DNA from: Drosophila miranda
Lineage: Eukaryota > Arthropoda > Insecta > Diptera > Drosophilidae
Reading direction: 5' to 3'
Assembly: GCF_003369915.1 (NCBI RefSeq)
Contig: NC_046677.1
Span: 20,912,913-20,976,912, forward strand
DNA length: 64,000 nt
This document shows positions 1 through 13,114 of the stretch, one piece after another. Below the pieces are notes generated by a model, which was given only the letters and a program-made list of their open reading frames with translations, was not told where the DNA came from and made no database searches. Position numbers and translations under genes: made by a program. The number at the start of each line of letters is the position of its first letter. Positions within the stretch are counted from its first letter, which is position 1.

Positions 1-83
1 GTAAATTTGTGGCTACTCAATACAAAAATACATTTGCACACAATTCTCATCATCATCCTCATTGTCATCCACATGCATTTAAT

Positions 84-2807
84 TTAATCCACCTTGACCA
101 CGCTGTAGATCTTCCGTATGAACCAGAAGCACGCAAAGAAACCAATTGTGCCGGTAAGCAAAAAGAACAGGAATACCATAATGGCCGTATAGCCAAAGTA
201 CAGGAACGTCGAGGCACTATCCTTGATCGAGAGCTTCGTGATGAAGTAGTGACAGCAGTAGATGAACAGATAGACAGCCGTGAAACCCGATGTGAGAAAG
301 GAGCGCCACCACCAATGATAATCCTCGGCACATAGATGGAAATAGCACAACAAAATGGTTGTCTCCGAGCACGTGATGACCAGTATAAGAAAGACCAGGA
401 AGAGGAAACCAAACATATAGTACATCTGACTGGACCACAGTGAGCTCAGTATGAAGAAGAGCTGTATGAAAATGCAGCCAAAAGGCAGCACGCCGCCCAT
501 AACGATGCCGGGTATCGGTTGTGTGTAAATCGATTGATCGGGTATCTGTCGTGGTATCTGATTGGTGCGCACCGGATGCTCCAAAGCCTACAAAATACAT
601 TCAGAAATTAAGAATCAAAGTTTACGGTGTCTAATGAAATACTTACGCGTTTGCGGAAACCGAAATAGGCACCAACAAATGTCAGTGGCACTGAGACGCC
701 AAACCAGAGGGCTAGCAGGGCAACCAATGTGCTAAATGGCACAGCACCCGAGCTATTCTCAAACCATAGCACCAGATTCATCACAAAGAACAGAGAGAAG
801 ACAACACTGTATGGAATATAGCAGATAAATAAGCAAAGGCATTACAGAATATCAGCCACTACTCACCCGGGACACACAATCGAGGTTAGAATCACATTAC
901 TCTTCCACTTGAGACCGCCAAAACTCTTGTAAATGCGCGCCGAGACATAACCAGCGGGTGTGCCCAACGAAACGAACAAAACCATCGAGCAGGTCATCAA
1001 AGCACCACGATTGGCCGGCGACAAGAAGCCCAGACAGGCAAAGGCCAATGTAATCATAGACATAACGAGCACCTGAATGCCAGAGCCCAGGAATACAGAC
1101 AGAAGCATGCCCTTGCGTGGCGGCCTAAAGACATCGCCATGAACCAACTTCCAGCCGAACTCCTCTTGGGCATCCTCGCCGCTGTCCATCTGATTGTATC
1201 TGGCTATGTCCTTGTGCAGAGTGCGCAGCATTATCATTGCCACCATACCGCTCAAGAAGAGCACAATCACCAGGGAATTGAGGATGGAGAACCACTGGAT
1301 ATTCGTATGGGGCATGGACTCTAGAATGTAATCCCAGCGTGACGACCACTTAATGGCATCGTTTTTCACAAACTTGACGCTGTACGTGTACACAATGTTC
1401 AGCTGCTCGCCGGTCTTCAGTGAGGTTTCGCTTATGGCCAGCGGCTCGGTGCTCAGGCAGTTCGGAGCCTTCGGATCGGTGTGCTTGATCGATTTGGGTG
1501 TGACCTTTACGGAAATGATACGTCCACTGTTGCCAAAACCAATGCCCCAGTCCTCGAGTTGCCCACTGTGATAGGTGATCTCCAGATCCACATGATTGAA
1601 GGGATAGTAGTGCATGGGCTGATTGTAAATAGAGTTGATGGGACAGCCCTCGCCATCGGTGCGCACGAGGCAGCCCATGGGGAAGCCAGTGCCACAGTAT
1701 TGTTTACCATTCTCCAACGGATAGCACCAGGTCACCGGCATATTGTCCACAATCCAATGATGTTGATAGTTCAGGCTGATGCCTTTCTTCAGGACCATCA
1801 TGCGACGATTGCTGATGGGATCACCACCCTTGTACTCCTTGGTGCAGGCCTACAGTTTACACAGAAATCCTAGAGTTATCTTTGCATTCTAGATTTACGT
1901 GTCCTGTCTACTTACCACAGAACATTGCTGATTCTCCAGGAACTGGATTTTATAGGGACCCGGGCGTATTCGCTCGCCAAAGACCACCTGTCCCAGATTC
2001 TCCACGGGGGAGTTCTCCTCTTTGCCCAGACAGAAATCAAAATGATGATATTCATAGGGTATGACCGATTCCTCAGTATTTAGGCGATTAACATACAAGA
2101 TAACATCCGACTGAAAGGAGAGTGTTATAAAAAATATAAATAATACATCAATCAAGAATGTGTCCATGCGGCAATTGATGAATTTACGAGAGTTTCTATT
2201 GAATGCTATCTGGGCTCTACTTTTATCTGCATACTATTGTTTGAAAGCGTACAAATGTGTGGCATACGATTATCAAGAACATAAGGCAGTACAAATAAGG
2301 TCTAGATCATCATAATGATATCTTTGAGCAACTGAGCCAACAAGACGGGTTTGATATTAGAGCAAAAGCAACGTCAATCGTAGGAGTCGACGTCAGCAGT
2401 ATCCAGCGGACACCCGCAATGTTGGGACCTTATCAGAGTGCTTCCGCCGTTTCCACTACTACTACCATTGGTTGTATATTTATCAGCATTGCACTGCCCT
2501 TTCGCTAATTGTTAAGGCATGAATTAGAAACAGAAACACAAAAACACACAACCCACACACACACACACACAGCAGCGACACGGACACAGAGTGGGGTATG
2601 AGTATGCATATGTGTACATACCTTGCATGTCGTGGACACTTCGATTGTCTTACAAAAGTTAACCGGTGCCAGGCCGGGCAAATAGAAGGCGCCTCCAAGG
2701 GTCAACGTGTGCAGCAGCAGGAACAACAGAGCCAGGCCCCGTGGCGGACCAGAATGCAGGATCATCTTTGATGTGCGGCGAATTTTTCGAGAGAATTGCT
2801 TTGCCAA
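84..2807 (-). CDS. TM9SF2: TM9 superfamily member 2 (nonaspanin)
   Basis: Five coding exons on the minus strand, each with GT-AG sites and matching phase: 2807-2622, 2110-1916, 1849-867, 806-647 and 587-84, giving 675 aa, close to the usual size of about 660. The product is an endosome/Golgi multispanning membrane protein of the nonaspanin family, implicated in membrane-protein sorting. The first exon holds a hydrophobic signal segment (about residues 25-40). Exon 2 carries the family-typical luminal stretch with VNRL, PYEY, FDFC and [12 protein letters not shown]. Exon 3 has [17 protein letters not shown] followed by the first transmembrane helices. The last exon carries the remaining helices and ends in KVD, a C-terminal KxD motif that in this family binds COPI. 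The paralogue choice (TM9SF2 rather than TM9SF4) rests on synteny from memory. The start is the upstream Met at 2807; a second Met is at residue 15. It is divergently arranged with Fs(2)Ket. Confidence 0.93.
2551..2571. repeat. CA microsatellite in TM9SF2 intron 1
   Basis: A short (CA)n tract with flanking CACAAAAACACAC-like sequence lies in the first intron of TM9SF2. It has no coding role. Confidence 0.6.
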
Positions 2808-2967
2808 TTTATGCAGTGTCGTGGCTGGTTAAAACACGTTGCACACTCACAGAGGGGGCAAGTGCAGCAACTGTTTTGCGTTTATTGCTGTGTGTTTTTC
2901 CAAATATTTCCAAATAATATTAACTTTTCCACTACGTTTCTTTTTAGGTCCGAACGTCAGCAGTGAC

Positions 2968-2987
2968 TATCGATGATGATATCGATA
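2968..2987. promoter_or_regulatory. DRE-like promoter motifs between TM9SF2 and Fs(2)Ket
   Basis: A perfect DRE palindrome TATCGATA lies at 2980-2987, with a near match (TATCGATG) at 2968. In Drosophila, DREF bound at this motif drives housekeeping promoters. It is 160-180 bp upstream of the TM9SF2 start codon and about 1.07 kb from the Fs(2)Ket start, so it most likely serves TM9SF2. The function is inferred from the motif only. Confidence 0.6.
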
Positions 2988-2995
2988 ACATGACA

Positions 2996-3050
2996 AATAT
3001 ACCAAAAAATACCTACTTATTTTACAAATAAACCGTATATATACTGACGG
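2996..3050. repeat. ATATACC...ACTGACG short dispersed repeat, copy a
   Basis: The AT-rich pattern AAATATACCAAAAAATACC is followed by CCGTATATATACTGACGG. The same architecture recurs at 3309-3345 and, inverted, at 51211-51270. It lies in the TM9SF2/Fs(2)Ket intergenic region. Confidence 0.5.
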
Positions 3051-3308
3051 GTTATTCAAGTTCCTTCCTATTCCTCGTTTTCCGTCGAATATTACTAGCT
3101 GGCAATGACCCTCAGCTCTCAACTCATAATTTTATCCGATTATCAAATCGGTTTTCTACAAGACTGCTTAAATGTAAGTTTTCATCTTTATTGCATTGCG
3201 TATAAAATAAGGTTTGAGTAAAACCGGTCAACAAAAATGTCCACAAAATTTGCTACATATTAACTACATTTTCATGTAATTAATAACGGCGACACCTGAA
3301 GGGTGTCA

Positions 3309-3345
3309 CAAATATACCAAAATATACCGTAAATACACTGACGAA
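3309..3345. repeat. ATATACC...ACTGACGAA short dispersed repeat, copy b
   Basis: Two ATATACC words in tandem are followed by GTAAATACACTGACGAA. This is a closer match to the inverted copy upstream of dia (51211-51270) than copy a is. It is upstream of Fs(2)Ket. The rest of the 2808-4060 interval holds only the presumed 5' UTR and promoter of Fs(2)Ket. Confidence 0.5.
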
Positions 3346-4060
3346 CTTTAGTTCTATTAGAACTAGTGGATTTAACATCATAATTTAGCATCAGTGTGTC
3401 GAAATAACGTTTCTTATAAATATTTTGGCTAGCATTTATGTTTTATTGAGTTTTTATTCTTCGTCGGTCCAAATTCAAATACAACTGCCAGCGTGTGAAT
3501 AGCGTTTAGAGTTGCCATCTATTGCGAGGCTTCCATGTGTGTGGCGATTACTCAGAACCGGCCTGTTTCGCTTTCAATTCGTTTTAAGGCAGCCAAAAAA
3601 CGAGCCATCTAACCATATTAATCCCCAACTTGACCGTTCACTTAAATACAATCCTAAGTAAGTGGATAACATCATTGGCTTGCATCCGCGCGTTTTCTGA
3701 CAGGTTGGGAAGGTTGCAGAAGAGACAAAGGTGAATCGCGCAAAGCAACAGAAAAAAGTGAGTTTTTACTGCGTGTGTGCGTGTGTTTCGTGTAGAGCTG
3801 AAAGCGAAAAAATCAATTCGCTGACGTTCAAGGTGTTTGTGCAACCTTCCCCCGTCTAGTGTTCCAGCTACTCGAATGGTTTAATTAATTCGCTATTTTA
3901 TCCGTTTTATAGTTGCTCTCGGACAATTGTCAAAAATTACGCAAAATTCCCACACATACACCCACACCTGACATCCCCCGCCCGACCCGACCGATTGCCT
4001 AGCCTCTCTAGACGTCTGCACGAAATAGAAAGTAATAAAGAAACAAAAAAAGAACCCAAA

Positions 4061-7000
4061 ATGACTTCCGATATAACGCTGCAATTGATTGCTATTTTGG
4101 AGAAGACAGTGTCGCCAGGTGAGTGCACCCCCTTCCAATCACAATCCCTTTGGGCATAAATTTTCCATGGCCATTTTTATTGGTCGTTTTGTCTGTCGTT
4201 TGGCGGGAGGGACGCGCGCCGCGCGTTGTATGTTGCGCAGGGTTGCAACGCGGGTCTCGATAGCATATGTGTCGTTGCTAGGTGCACATGCATACCCACA
4301 CACACACAGCCATTTATGAATGTACATATATATCTGGATATGTGTGTGTGCAATGATTAAGGATTTATAAACTGCCACGAACCTAACCTCAAACAGGGAT
4401 AGGGAATGCAGATCCTACAAAGAGTCGGACCCCTGCCCAATCCACCAAGAAAAGGTTTCGCTGGGTGTATCTCATACATACACACATGCATGTGGGTATT
4501 GGGTGGGGGGAACAATTTTTTTTTTTTCCTACTCTACTACCCCGATAAGTCCCACAACCAGTTCTTCCGGTTGGTGATAAAAACAAAATGCTCTGCGCGA
4601 AGCCCCAGTACCCATTGTAAGACCCCGAACTAACCTATAAATACATGCATTGCCCTTATTTATGTAGACAAAAATGAACTCTTGTCGGCAAAGAACTTCT
4701 TGGAACAGGCAGCCGCCAGCAATCTGCCGGAGTTCCTTAAGGCACTGTCGGAGATTTTGGTCAATACGACAAACAGCGCCGTGGCACGCATGGCCGCTGG
4801 TCTTCAGCTCAAAAATCACTTGACCAGCAAAGATGAGAATGTACGGCAACAGCATCAGGAGCGTTGGCATCAGTTCCCCACCGAGATCCGGGAACTGATC
4901 AAGAATAATGTGAGTAAAGGAAATGATCGCCAATCAACAAATTTTAAAAATCCTTTATCTATAGATTCTTAATGCCTTGGGTACTGAGAATACGCGTCCC
5001 TCTTGTGCCGCGCAGTGCGTGGCCTATGTGGCTGTCATAGAGCTGCCCATCAATCGCTGGGGCATGGTCATCCAGACCCTGGTCAACAAGGTGGTCAGCG
5101 AAGGATCGAGCGAAATGCATCGCGAGTCTGCCCTGGAGGCCATTGGCTACATTTGCCAGGACATACGCTTTGGCGTGATGGAGAATCAATCGAATCAGGT
5201 GCTCACGGCCATCATTCATGGCATGCGCAAGGTCGAGCCAAGCAACCATGTCCGTCTGGCCGCCACCACGGCTCTGCACAACTCGCTCGAGTTCACCAAG
5301 GCCAATTTTGAGAAGGATATGGAGCGCAACTTCATCATGGAGGTGGTCTGCGAGGCCACCCAGTCCACGGACACTCAGATCTGTGTGGCCGCCCTTCAGT
5401 GTCTGGTGAAGATTATGACTCTGTATTATCAGTTCATGGAGCCCTATATGGCCCAGGCCCTCTTCCCAATAACGCTGGAGGCCATGAAGTCGGAGAACGA
5501 TGCCGTTGCCCTTCAGGGCATTGAGTTCTGGTCTAACGTCTGCGATGAGGAGATCGATCTGGCGATTGAGAGCCAGGAGGCCACCGATCAGGGTCGTGCC
5601 CCAGCGCGTGTGTCCAAGCATTATGCACGCGGTGCTCTGCAGTTCCTTACGCCTGTACTGGTCGACAAGCTAACCAAACAGGATGAGTGCGATGATGAGG
5701 ATACCTGGAGTCCGGCCAAGGCTTCGTCGGTGTGCCTCATAGTGCTGGCCACTTGTTGCGAGGACGAAATAGTGCCCCATGTGTTGCCGTTCATCCAGGA
5801 GAACATTGAATCGCAGAACTGGCGCTTCAGAGATGCCGCCGTCATGACCTTTGGCTCTGTGCTCAGTGGACTGGAGACCAATACGCTGAAGCCTTTGGTG
5901 GAGCAGGCCATGCCCACGCTGATACATTTGATGTATGATTCGAGTGTCATTGTGCGTGATACCACAGCCTGGACTTTTGGACGCATTTGCGATGTAAGTT
6001 CTTGGCTCCTTGGCCCCTCCTCCAATTCCGTTTTGCCACTAAATCTTCGACTTTCTCTCTCTTCTGTAGATCATTCCAGAGGCTGCCATCGACAAGACCT
6101 ATCTACAGCCGCTGCTCGAGTGCTTTGTAAAGAGCTTAAAGTCGGAGCCTCGTGTGGCCGCCAATGTTTGCTGGGCATTCATTGGCCTCTCCGATGCCGC
6201 CTACGATGCGGCCTCCACCGGAGAGCGCGAGCGCGAGACACCCGAGACGTACGCGCTGTCGCCGTACTTTGAGTTTATTATCACACAGCTGCTGGAGACC
6301 ACCGATCGTTCGGATGGGGCCCAAGCCAATCTGCGTGGAGCTGCCTATGAGGCTCTCATGGATATGATCAAGAATTCGCCCCTCGATTGCTATCTGGTGG
6401 TGCAGCGCACTACCATTGTGATCCTGGAGCGTTTGAACCAAGTCATGCAGATGGAGTCGCACATCAGCAATCACAGCGATCGCCATCAGTTTAACGATCT
6501 GCAGTCGCTGCTCTGCGCCACGCTGCAGAGTGTGCTGCGAAAAGTGCACGAAGAGGATGCCCCACAGATATCCGATGCCATCATGAGTGCCCTGTTCATG
6601 ATGTTCCAGTCGAGTGCTGGCAAATCGGGAGGTGTGCAGGAGGATGCCTACCTGGCCGTGTCTACACTGGTGGAGCTTTTGGGCGTACAGTTTATGAAGT
6701 ACATGCCGGCCTTCAAGGATGTCCTAATCATGGGCCTCAAGAACCATCAGGAGTATCAGGTATGCTGTGCCACTGTCGGCCTCACCGGCGATATTTGCCG
6801 CGCCCTCAAGGAGCAGATGGTCCCTTATTGCGATGAGATTATGTCCGTAATGATGACCAATCTGGCGGAGCCCACGTTGCATCGCACTGTCAAGCCGCAG
6901 ATACTCACTGTCTTTGGCGATATGGCTCTCAGTATTGGAAGCCATTTCCTGAAGTATCTGAACGTGGTGTTGGAAATGCTGCGTGCCGCTTCCAATCTTC

Positions 7001-7459
7001 AGGTGAGAATTCATCGCCAGACTTATTTGAGAATAGATATAAACAGGTATATATTTAAAGACGGATGCCAGCAACTTTGACATGAACGAGTACATTGCCC
7101 ACCTGCGCGAGAGTGTTCTCGAGGCATATACGGGCATCATTCAGGGCCTCAAGGGTCTCGATCAGACAGCCCATCCCGATGTGATGCACATGGAGCCGCA
7201 TCTGATGCACATTATTGGCTTCATCAAGCGCATTGCCCAGGATGGCGAAGTATCCGACTCGATGATGGCCAGTGCTGCTGGTTTCATTGGCGATCTGTGC
7301 ACTTCCTTTGGACCCCGTCTTCACACGCTGTTGGACGATGTCGTAATCACACAATTCCTGTCCGAGGGCAAGCGCTCCAAGGGTCAGCGCACGAAAATGT
7401 TGTGCTCGTGGGCCCTCAAGGAGATCAAGAAGATCAATAGCCAAGTCATCACACAGTGA
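4061..7459 (+). CDS. Fs(2)Ket: Importin subunit beta (Ketel)
   Basis: Five coding exons: 4061-4118, 4668-4909, 4965-5993, 6070-7002 and 7061-7459, all with GT-AG sites and continuous frame, giving 886 aa (the D. melanogaster protein is about 884). Importin beta carries NLS cargo, through importin alpha, across the nuclear pore, and is released by Ran-GTP. The short first exon encodes [19 protein letters not shown]. Exon 2 holds the importin-beta N-terminal (IBN) helices, including [13 protein letters not shown]. The rest is a continuous array of HEAT-type helices, for example [40 protein letters not shown] and [15 protein letters not shown]. The protein ends [11 protein letters not shown]. 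It is transcribed away from TM9SF2. The 4061 ATG is in a suitable AAA-ATGA context. No breaks were seen. Confidence 0.96.
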
Positions 7460-9120
7460 ACGTCTAACTAGAGGTTAATGTTTCCAACAATACCCACAAT
7501 ACAAGAATGAACTGGTAAGTAGATTCTGATCCGAATTCTCATCATTCACACATCATCCACACTCCGATGGACGACACACACATATACACACACACCGAAA
7601 AATGATTCAAAATTTTTTTAATTTGGCCTAAATTTCAGTCCAGTCCGAATAAATCTCTTCTTAACTACTAAGTTTTGTTTGTCCGATCTACAATATATAT
7701 ATTGTTGCTGTGCAACGTGTAAATGCTAAGACACATTGTTTATAAAACTAAATTAATTTTAAGTTGAAAGAATGGCCCGGCCCCCTCCGCTCTCCCAACC
7801 TAAATAGTGATTACAATTTTGTTAACCTACCAAACAGATTGCCCATTGACTTATTATTATTATTATCTATTATTGTGGCCGGAAGCAAAAAATGTGACAA
7901 ATCTTTTGGGCATTCTGTTTGGAATGGCCCCCGATTTTAAGCATCACCAAAAGAGCTTATCAGAAGTTGTTAATCGAAATTATGTCAAGCCTAATTTAAG
8001 TGTGAAAATCGGTAAAATCAAGAACACAAAACACACATTAACTGCATTACAAATTCCTTGGAAACATTAACTTGTTGTTAGCGGCTATCAAAACAAAGCA
8101 AAAACAAAAACACACCCTAATTTATAAGACACCTATAATTATATGTAACCCAAAAAAACACCTTAGAAAAACTTAAAATTACAGCAAAAAAAAAAACAAA
8201 AACTTATGAATGCCTGTGTGAGAGAGATTTTGTGAGATATTGAAGAAACTGAATCTGATGTACGATTATGATTAGGTGAATGACGGATGATATATGATAT
8301 ATGCCTGTAATCGAGAGAGAGAGCGTATGTATTTGTCTACTTACAAGAGTCTGAGTGCCTGGCCAGTGTGCGAATCTGTCAAAATGCCTTATAACCTTCC
8401 TAGATCCCCATCGAAGACAGAAAATAAACCCCCAATTGTCATATTCAAGTGTGAATCTGTGATGGATGCTTCTGCAAATGGTATTTGTGATTGGGAAAAT
8501 GGCTGAAAAACCTCTCCGCCCCTCCACCCTCACATTTTCTTTGGCGCGCGTGTGTTGGCGTGTGTTGTGTGATATTAAAAAAAGTAAGCGTAAGAGTTTT
8601 TCTAGTGAATGATTTTAGTCTTAAGCAAAAAACCAAACAAAAAAGATTTTAAACGGATTTCAATTTAAAATTTACACACAAAAAAACAACAAAAACAAAA
8701 ATGAAAACGAAAAACAATTGTAAGACTCAAAGACGACTGAAAACAAAAAAGTAACGTGAAAAATAACTTAGTAACAATAATGGAAAAACGAAATACAAAA
8801 ATGACTTAGGGACGTACAAAGCATGGGGCGTGGCGGCTTAGAAATACCATACCCTGAAATACAACAAAAACAAAATAGAACGCAAAACGTCTCAAGATAA
8901 ACCTAGTTTAAACTTAATTTTTGATCAAAGTACAGTTAACATTATTTCGCTACGCTCCAGAAAAATATACCTTAACTTAATGCAATTTTGTACTATTTTT
9001 TGCTCGCATTAATTTCAACGAATGACGCTTATTTTGCCGGAACGACTTTAATTCTAATTTTTGTATTTCAATTGTGTAAAAAAAGCAATAACAACCAAGC
9101 AACTACCTGCAGCACACACA

Positions 9121-9176
<56 letters not shown>

Positions 9177-9594
9177 TTAGATAAACGAAAGATACTAAAA
9201 CTCAACGAGCAACGGACCAGGGTATACAACAACAACAACAAAAGCAAAAACTAAAAACTTAACGAAAACGAAAAACCCGTACTTTATATTTTACTTTACG
9301 TGTAGAAAACGCGCTGAAAGACAAATATACATTACATTTTACATACACAATCGACTGATAGGACGAAAACTAGGAGACGGAACCAAGTCCCTGTTTTTCC
9401 CCCATACGTAAGAAATAGACTAATAAATAAATTGCAAAATTATAGCTTAATTTGATAAATAGGTTCAGTAGTTGGAAGTTGCACTATAATCCTAACTTTA
9501 GTTCTTCTATTCACTGTTTATAGCTTTTATCAATTTTTTTATACTCAAAATTTTCTAAAAAGAAATACTATCTTTAATTTTCTACCACTTTTAG
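7460..9594 (+). other. Fs(2)Ket 3' UTR and AT-rich gene-free stretch
   Basis: An AATAAA at about 7648 is a candidate poly(A) signal for Fs(2)Ket. The remainder is AT- and A-rich, with many AAAACAAAA/ACGAAAACGAAAA runs, and has no open frame with gene-like composition. It may be an extended 3' UTR. It ends at the left edge of the Amacr array. Confidence 0.5.
9124..9175. repeat. (TA)n microsatellite
   Basis: About 50 bp of uninterrupted TA dinucleotides. An 88-codon frame across it is low-complexity and not a gene. Confidence 0.95.
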
Positions 9595-9803
9595 TTACAC
9601 ATACAAATATTTTTTTAAAGAAAGCTGCATGGCTACAAAAAATTTAATGACATTTATTTACCAAATTAAATTTCAAACTTATTTAAAAAATTCAATTGTA
9701 AATAAATTTTAATTATTTAACATATTTTTTGCTGTATTTCCTTAGCCCATGCAATTTAAAACTATCCTAAACACTAATATTAAATATTAAATTTTATAAA
9801 TAA

Positions 9804-10251
9804 CACATCCCCACAAAAAAAAAGTGTCGTGCGCGACTGACCAGAGTATCCTATCCCTATGTATTTCGGTGCCCTGAACACGAATCCAAGGTCAGATTTG
9901 CTCCATCCCGGCAGGTTTTTTTCTAGCCTCAAAAAACTAATTTGGTCAAAACATGGTGGAAACTCATTTGAAAAATTTATCGGATTTGCTTGAAACTCGT
10001 CAATGGGGGGCTTTTGGGGTCGCTGATTACGAATTTGATGTCAGTTTTCTTGTTTCGAGATGTATCGAGTTCTTTTCTCTTCAAAAGATCTATTTAAAAG
10101 GGAAAGATCTAGATGCAAGGCCGGAGAATTATTCGTTTTAAGTAAGTCCGGTCTTATTGGATCCGCCATTTTGAATTTTTGAAAACTGAATTTAAATTTT
10201 TAACTATTGCCTTCGGTCAGACGCGCACGACACTTTTTTTGTGAGGATGTG
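9804..10251. mobile_element. Inverted-repeat MITE-like element, unit 1
   Basis: The ends are inverted repeats of about 40 bp: the left end reads CACATCCCCAC-A(n)-GTGTCGTGCGCG, and the right end read on the minus strand gives CACATCCTCAC-A(n)-GTGTCGTGCGCG. The 448-bp element has no transposase. TAA flanks both ends, a possible 3-bp target duplication, but the flank is AT-rich so this is weak. The 62-codon frame inside is broken by a one-G change in units 2 and 4, so it is not coding. Confidence 0.65.
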
Positions 10252-13010
10252 TAATTTATACAGAATGTTTTGGAATATCCGCTTTGGCAATCATGCCTTT
10301 ATAAAGCCCGGACCTGATTCCGTTTCTATACAAAAACAACGACACTCACATACTTAGGACCATTTACCGTAAGTTCATTTACACTTCCATACATACAAAC
10401 ATAACCAGAAACTACCTTACTAAAAAGACGCGACTGTGAACGAGTAGAAAAATAACGAAGGAAAAAAGAAATCAAATGAAAAACTAACCGTTTAAAATCT
10501 TTTCCAAACATTTCATTACACTTACAATTAAAACTAAGTATAAAAGTGTGTCGAAAACTGAATGTAAAGCAAACTATTGTGTGGTTATATACCGTAGATA
10601 AGCATTAAATATTATCTGATTTGTAATTATAATGTGGAATTCATTAAACAAAGCTCAACTGGAATTAAACTTGAGCTTTTTTCAATGAACTCTCCCAAAC
10701 AAATTGTCATTTCAAAAAAAAAATATCTAAAAGAAAAACAATTGGTAAATTTGCAATGGAAATATCGCACAGCCGTCCAAAAGAGAGCAAAAATATTTGA
10801 AAATTAAAAAAAAATACCTTTCAACATATCAAAAAGAAATTCATTATTAAATATTGAGTTTTTGAAATGACAACTTTTAGAATAACAACGATATCAACGA
10901 GACAATTTGAATTGCCAAAATTAAATACTTTAATATGTACTAAATTTAGCTATGAATGATAGATTATGAATTATGATTAAGATAAAGTATGATGACGAAT
11001 GGTGGTGTATGTCTTTGTCTGCCACTTGAATGACTTTTGGATGATTCTGAATCTATTGAAGATGAGCCTCAGCCTGAGCTGAGCGAAGGCCGCCGCCGAG
11101 AGGATCTTGCACATTATGGCTGTGGTAAACAAAATGTAAGTGATGCATAGAATTTTTAAATTAAATTTATCAAAATAAGTTAGTTACAAAAACAAACAAC
11201 CGATAAAAACCTGCGCACAAGCGTCCCACACATACAAAATATTTTGCTAATAATCATATTTCTTTTTTCTTTGCACATATTTTTCACAGGTGTTTTGATT
11301 AAGTATGACTTGATGAGTACTTGAGATGATAAATGATGCTTGTGCGTGCGTTGTATGAGGAAGAATTGATGATGAGAATTATGTGATGATTGACAAATGG
11401 TTGTTATGCAAAAGTAGTGTTGGGAAAGAGAAATAGTTTCGAGTGAATGGATGGTACATCACACCCAGTACTAGAGAAGCACTCATCTAGCACAAATTTC
11501 TAACTTTTATACATTACATATTAAATCTACATGCCTGTGCATATGCATAGATCTATTATAATGTAAGAACGTGTGTGCCCGTAACTGTGACTGAGTATTT
11601 CTGTATGTTATCATTCCAAAAACGAAAAAAACAACAAAAAAAAACCCAAAAACCGAAACCTCTTCAGAATTTCAAGAAGCTTGTAAAATTTTAATTTTCC
11701 CTCATTAGGCTTAAAACATATAAGCTAGGATAAGGGTTAAATGAGGGTTAAGATGCCAGGCTGCTCCAATTTTTTTGTTTGGAGAATGGACACTTTAGCC
11801 GTTTTATTAAATGTGTGAATAGGGTGTAGGTCGCGTCGTCTGTTCTACAAAAAAATGCCAATTGTGCTACAACTATAACTGTAAACATTGCCTGTGATTT
11901 GATAAACTGTGTATGTTAAGAATGTGTGTGTGCATGTTCGTGTGCGTGTACGGGTATGATATTGTGTGCAAGTATTGAAGTAAATAAAAAAAGCACCACG
12001 CGCAGCAGAGCAAAGTGAAATGTAAAGAAATTATGATATTTTTAATGTAAAAACATAAACTAATACTAATAAACTGTACACAACGGTAATTGTAAACGAA
12101 ACGAAAACAAAAAAAAAATAAATTGAAAACGTAACATATGGTACTGATTTTATACTGAGAACTGAGACTTACTATTTATACAAATACGAAACGAAACACT
12201 TACTTAAGGACTTACAATGAATTACTTTACCCAGGACTATGCGACATATACAGAACGTACTACTACATACTACAAATAACGATGAAATTATAAAAGGTAT
12301 GGACAACAGGCAAAAACAGCCAAGGAAAATTGAAAGGCGCCTACGAACCATTTGGAAAATGTGGATTTCGTCTTCAAGGTATGATAAGCAAAAGAGTTGC
12401 ATTTTACATAGCATTCGTTGCATCACTTTTTTTTGGTCCGTTTGGCCTATTGTCCATAACCTCTGTTTCACAGCAATTTCCCAGCGGGCGGATTTTAATG
12501 AAACTGCCTGCAGCCCAAAACCAAATCAAACTAGTGAAATTTACATGAAACATACATACATAACCACTTATGCATTACATATACATTACATACATATGAG
12601 CATTATAATAAATGAATTGTATTAAATATATATATGACGATATATATTTAAACGAAACTAAGAGAAATCGAACTACTGGTAACGCTGACGCGCGGTGCTT
12701 TTTAGAGAATATTTCTGTGCTAATTCTGTATGCTAGTATAGCGAATAAGTAGGAACAGCGAGAGAGAGCGTGTACGAAAGCGATAAACGAAAAATCGGAA
12801 TTTAAACGATAAGATAGTTTCTATTAAATTATACTGTATTATCACTCCTCCTCCCCCCCCAATCCCCAATAGTTCGGCACAAACCCGTTCATGAACAAAT
12901 TGTATGACTGATAGTTTGTACGCGAAAAATTTAGTAAATTTAAACTGTGTTTTGTGTGCAAGAGCGAGAATAAAAGAATTTTGAATGCAAGAGCAACAAA
13001 ACAATAGTCT
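10252..13010. other. Unit 1 spacer between MITE and Amacr 3' end
   Basis: Mostly AT-rich and low in gene-like signal. Two things stand out. The first is a GC-richer segment (about 11030-11148) ending in a good donor (GTAAGT at 11149-11154), with a strong acceptor (TTTTTCACAG) at about 11290, suggesting a spliced non-coding or UTR transcript. The second is a 72-codon open stretch at 12330-12548 with one hydrophobic helix-like segment (VAFYIAFVASLFFGPFGLL) but no ATG start. Neither is recognised. The same sequence is present in units 2-4. Confidence 0.35.
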
Positions 13011-13114
13011 TTTATTTAAAACAACAATCGGCGAAATCTTGGGGCGGCTCTCAATACGGATGTTAACAATAAACGGCACTTTGAAGCTTTCAACAAGAAC
13101 TGTTATACAGCAGG

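Noticed and set aside
9953-10141. 62-codon frame inside the inverted-repeat element
   Set aside because: Broken by a one-G length change in two of the four units and resembles no transposase.
12239-12625. 128-codon frame in the spacer of each Amacr unit
   Set aside because: Composition is not gene-like, it overlaps two other frames, and it has no known family features. Identity among units reflects recent duplication, not conservation.
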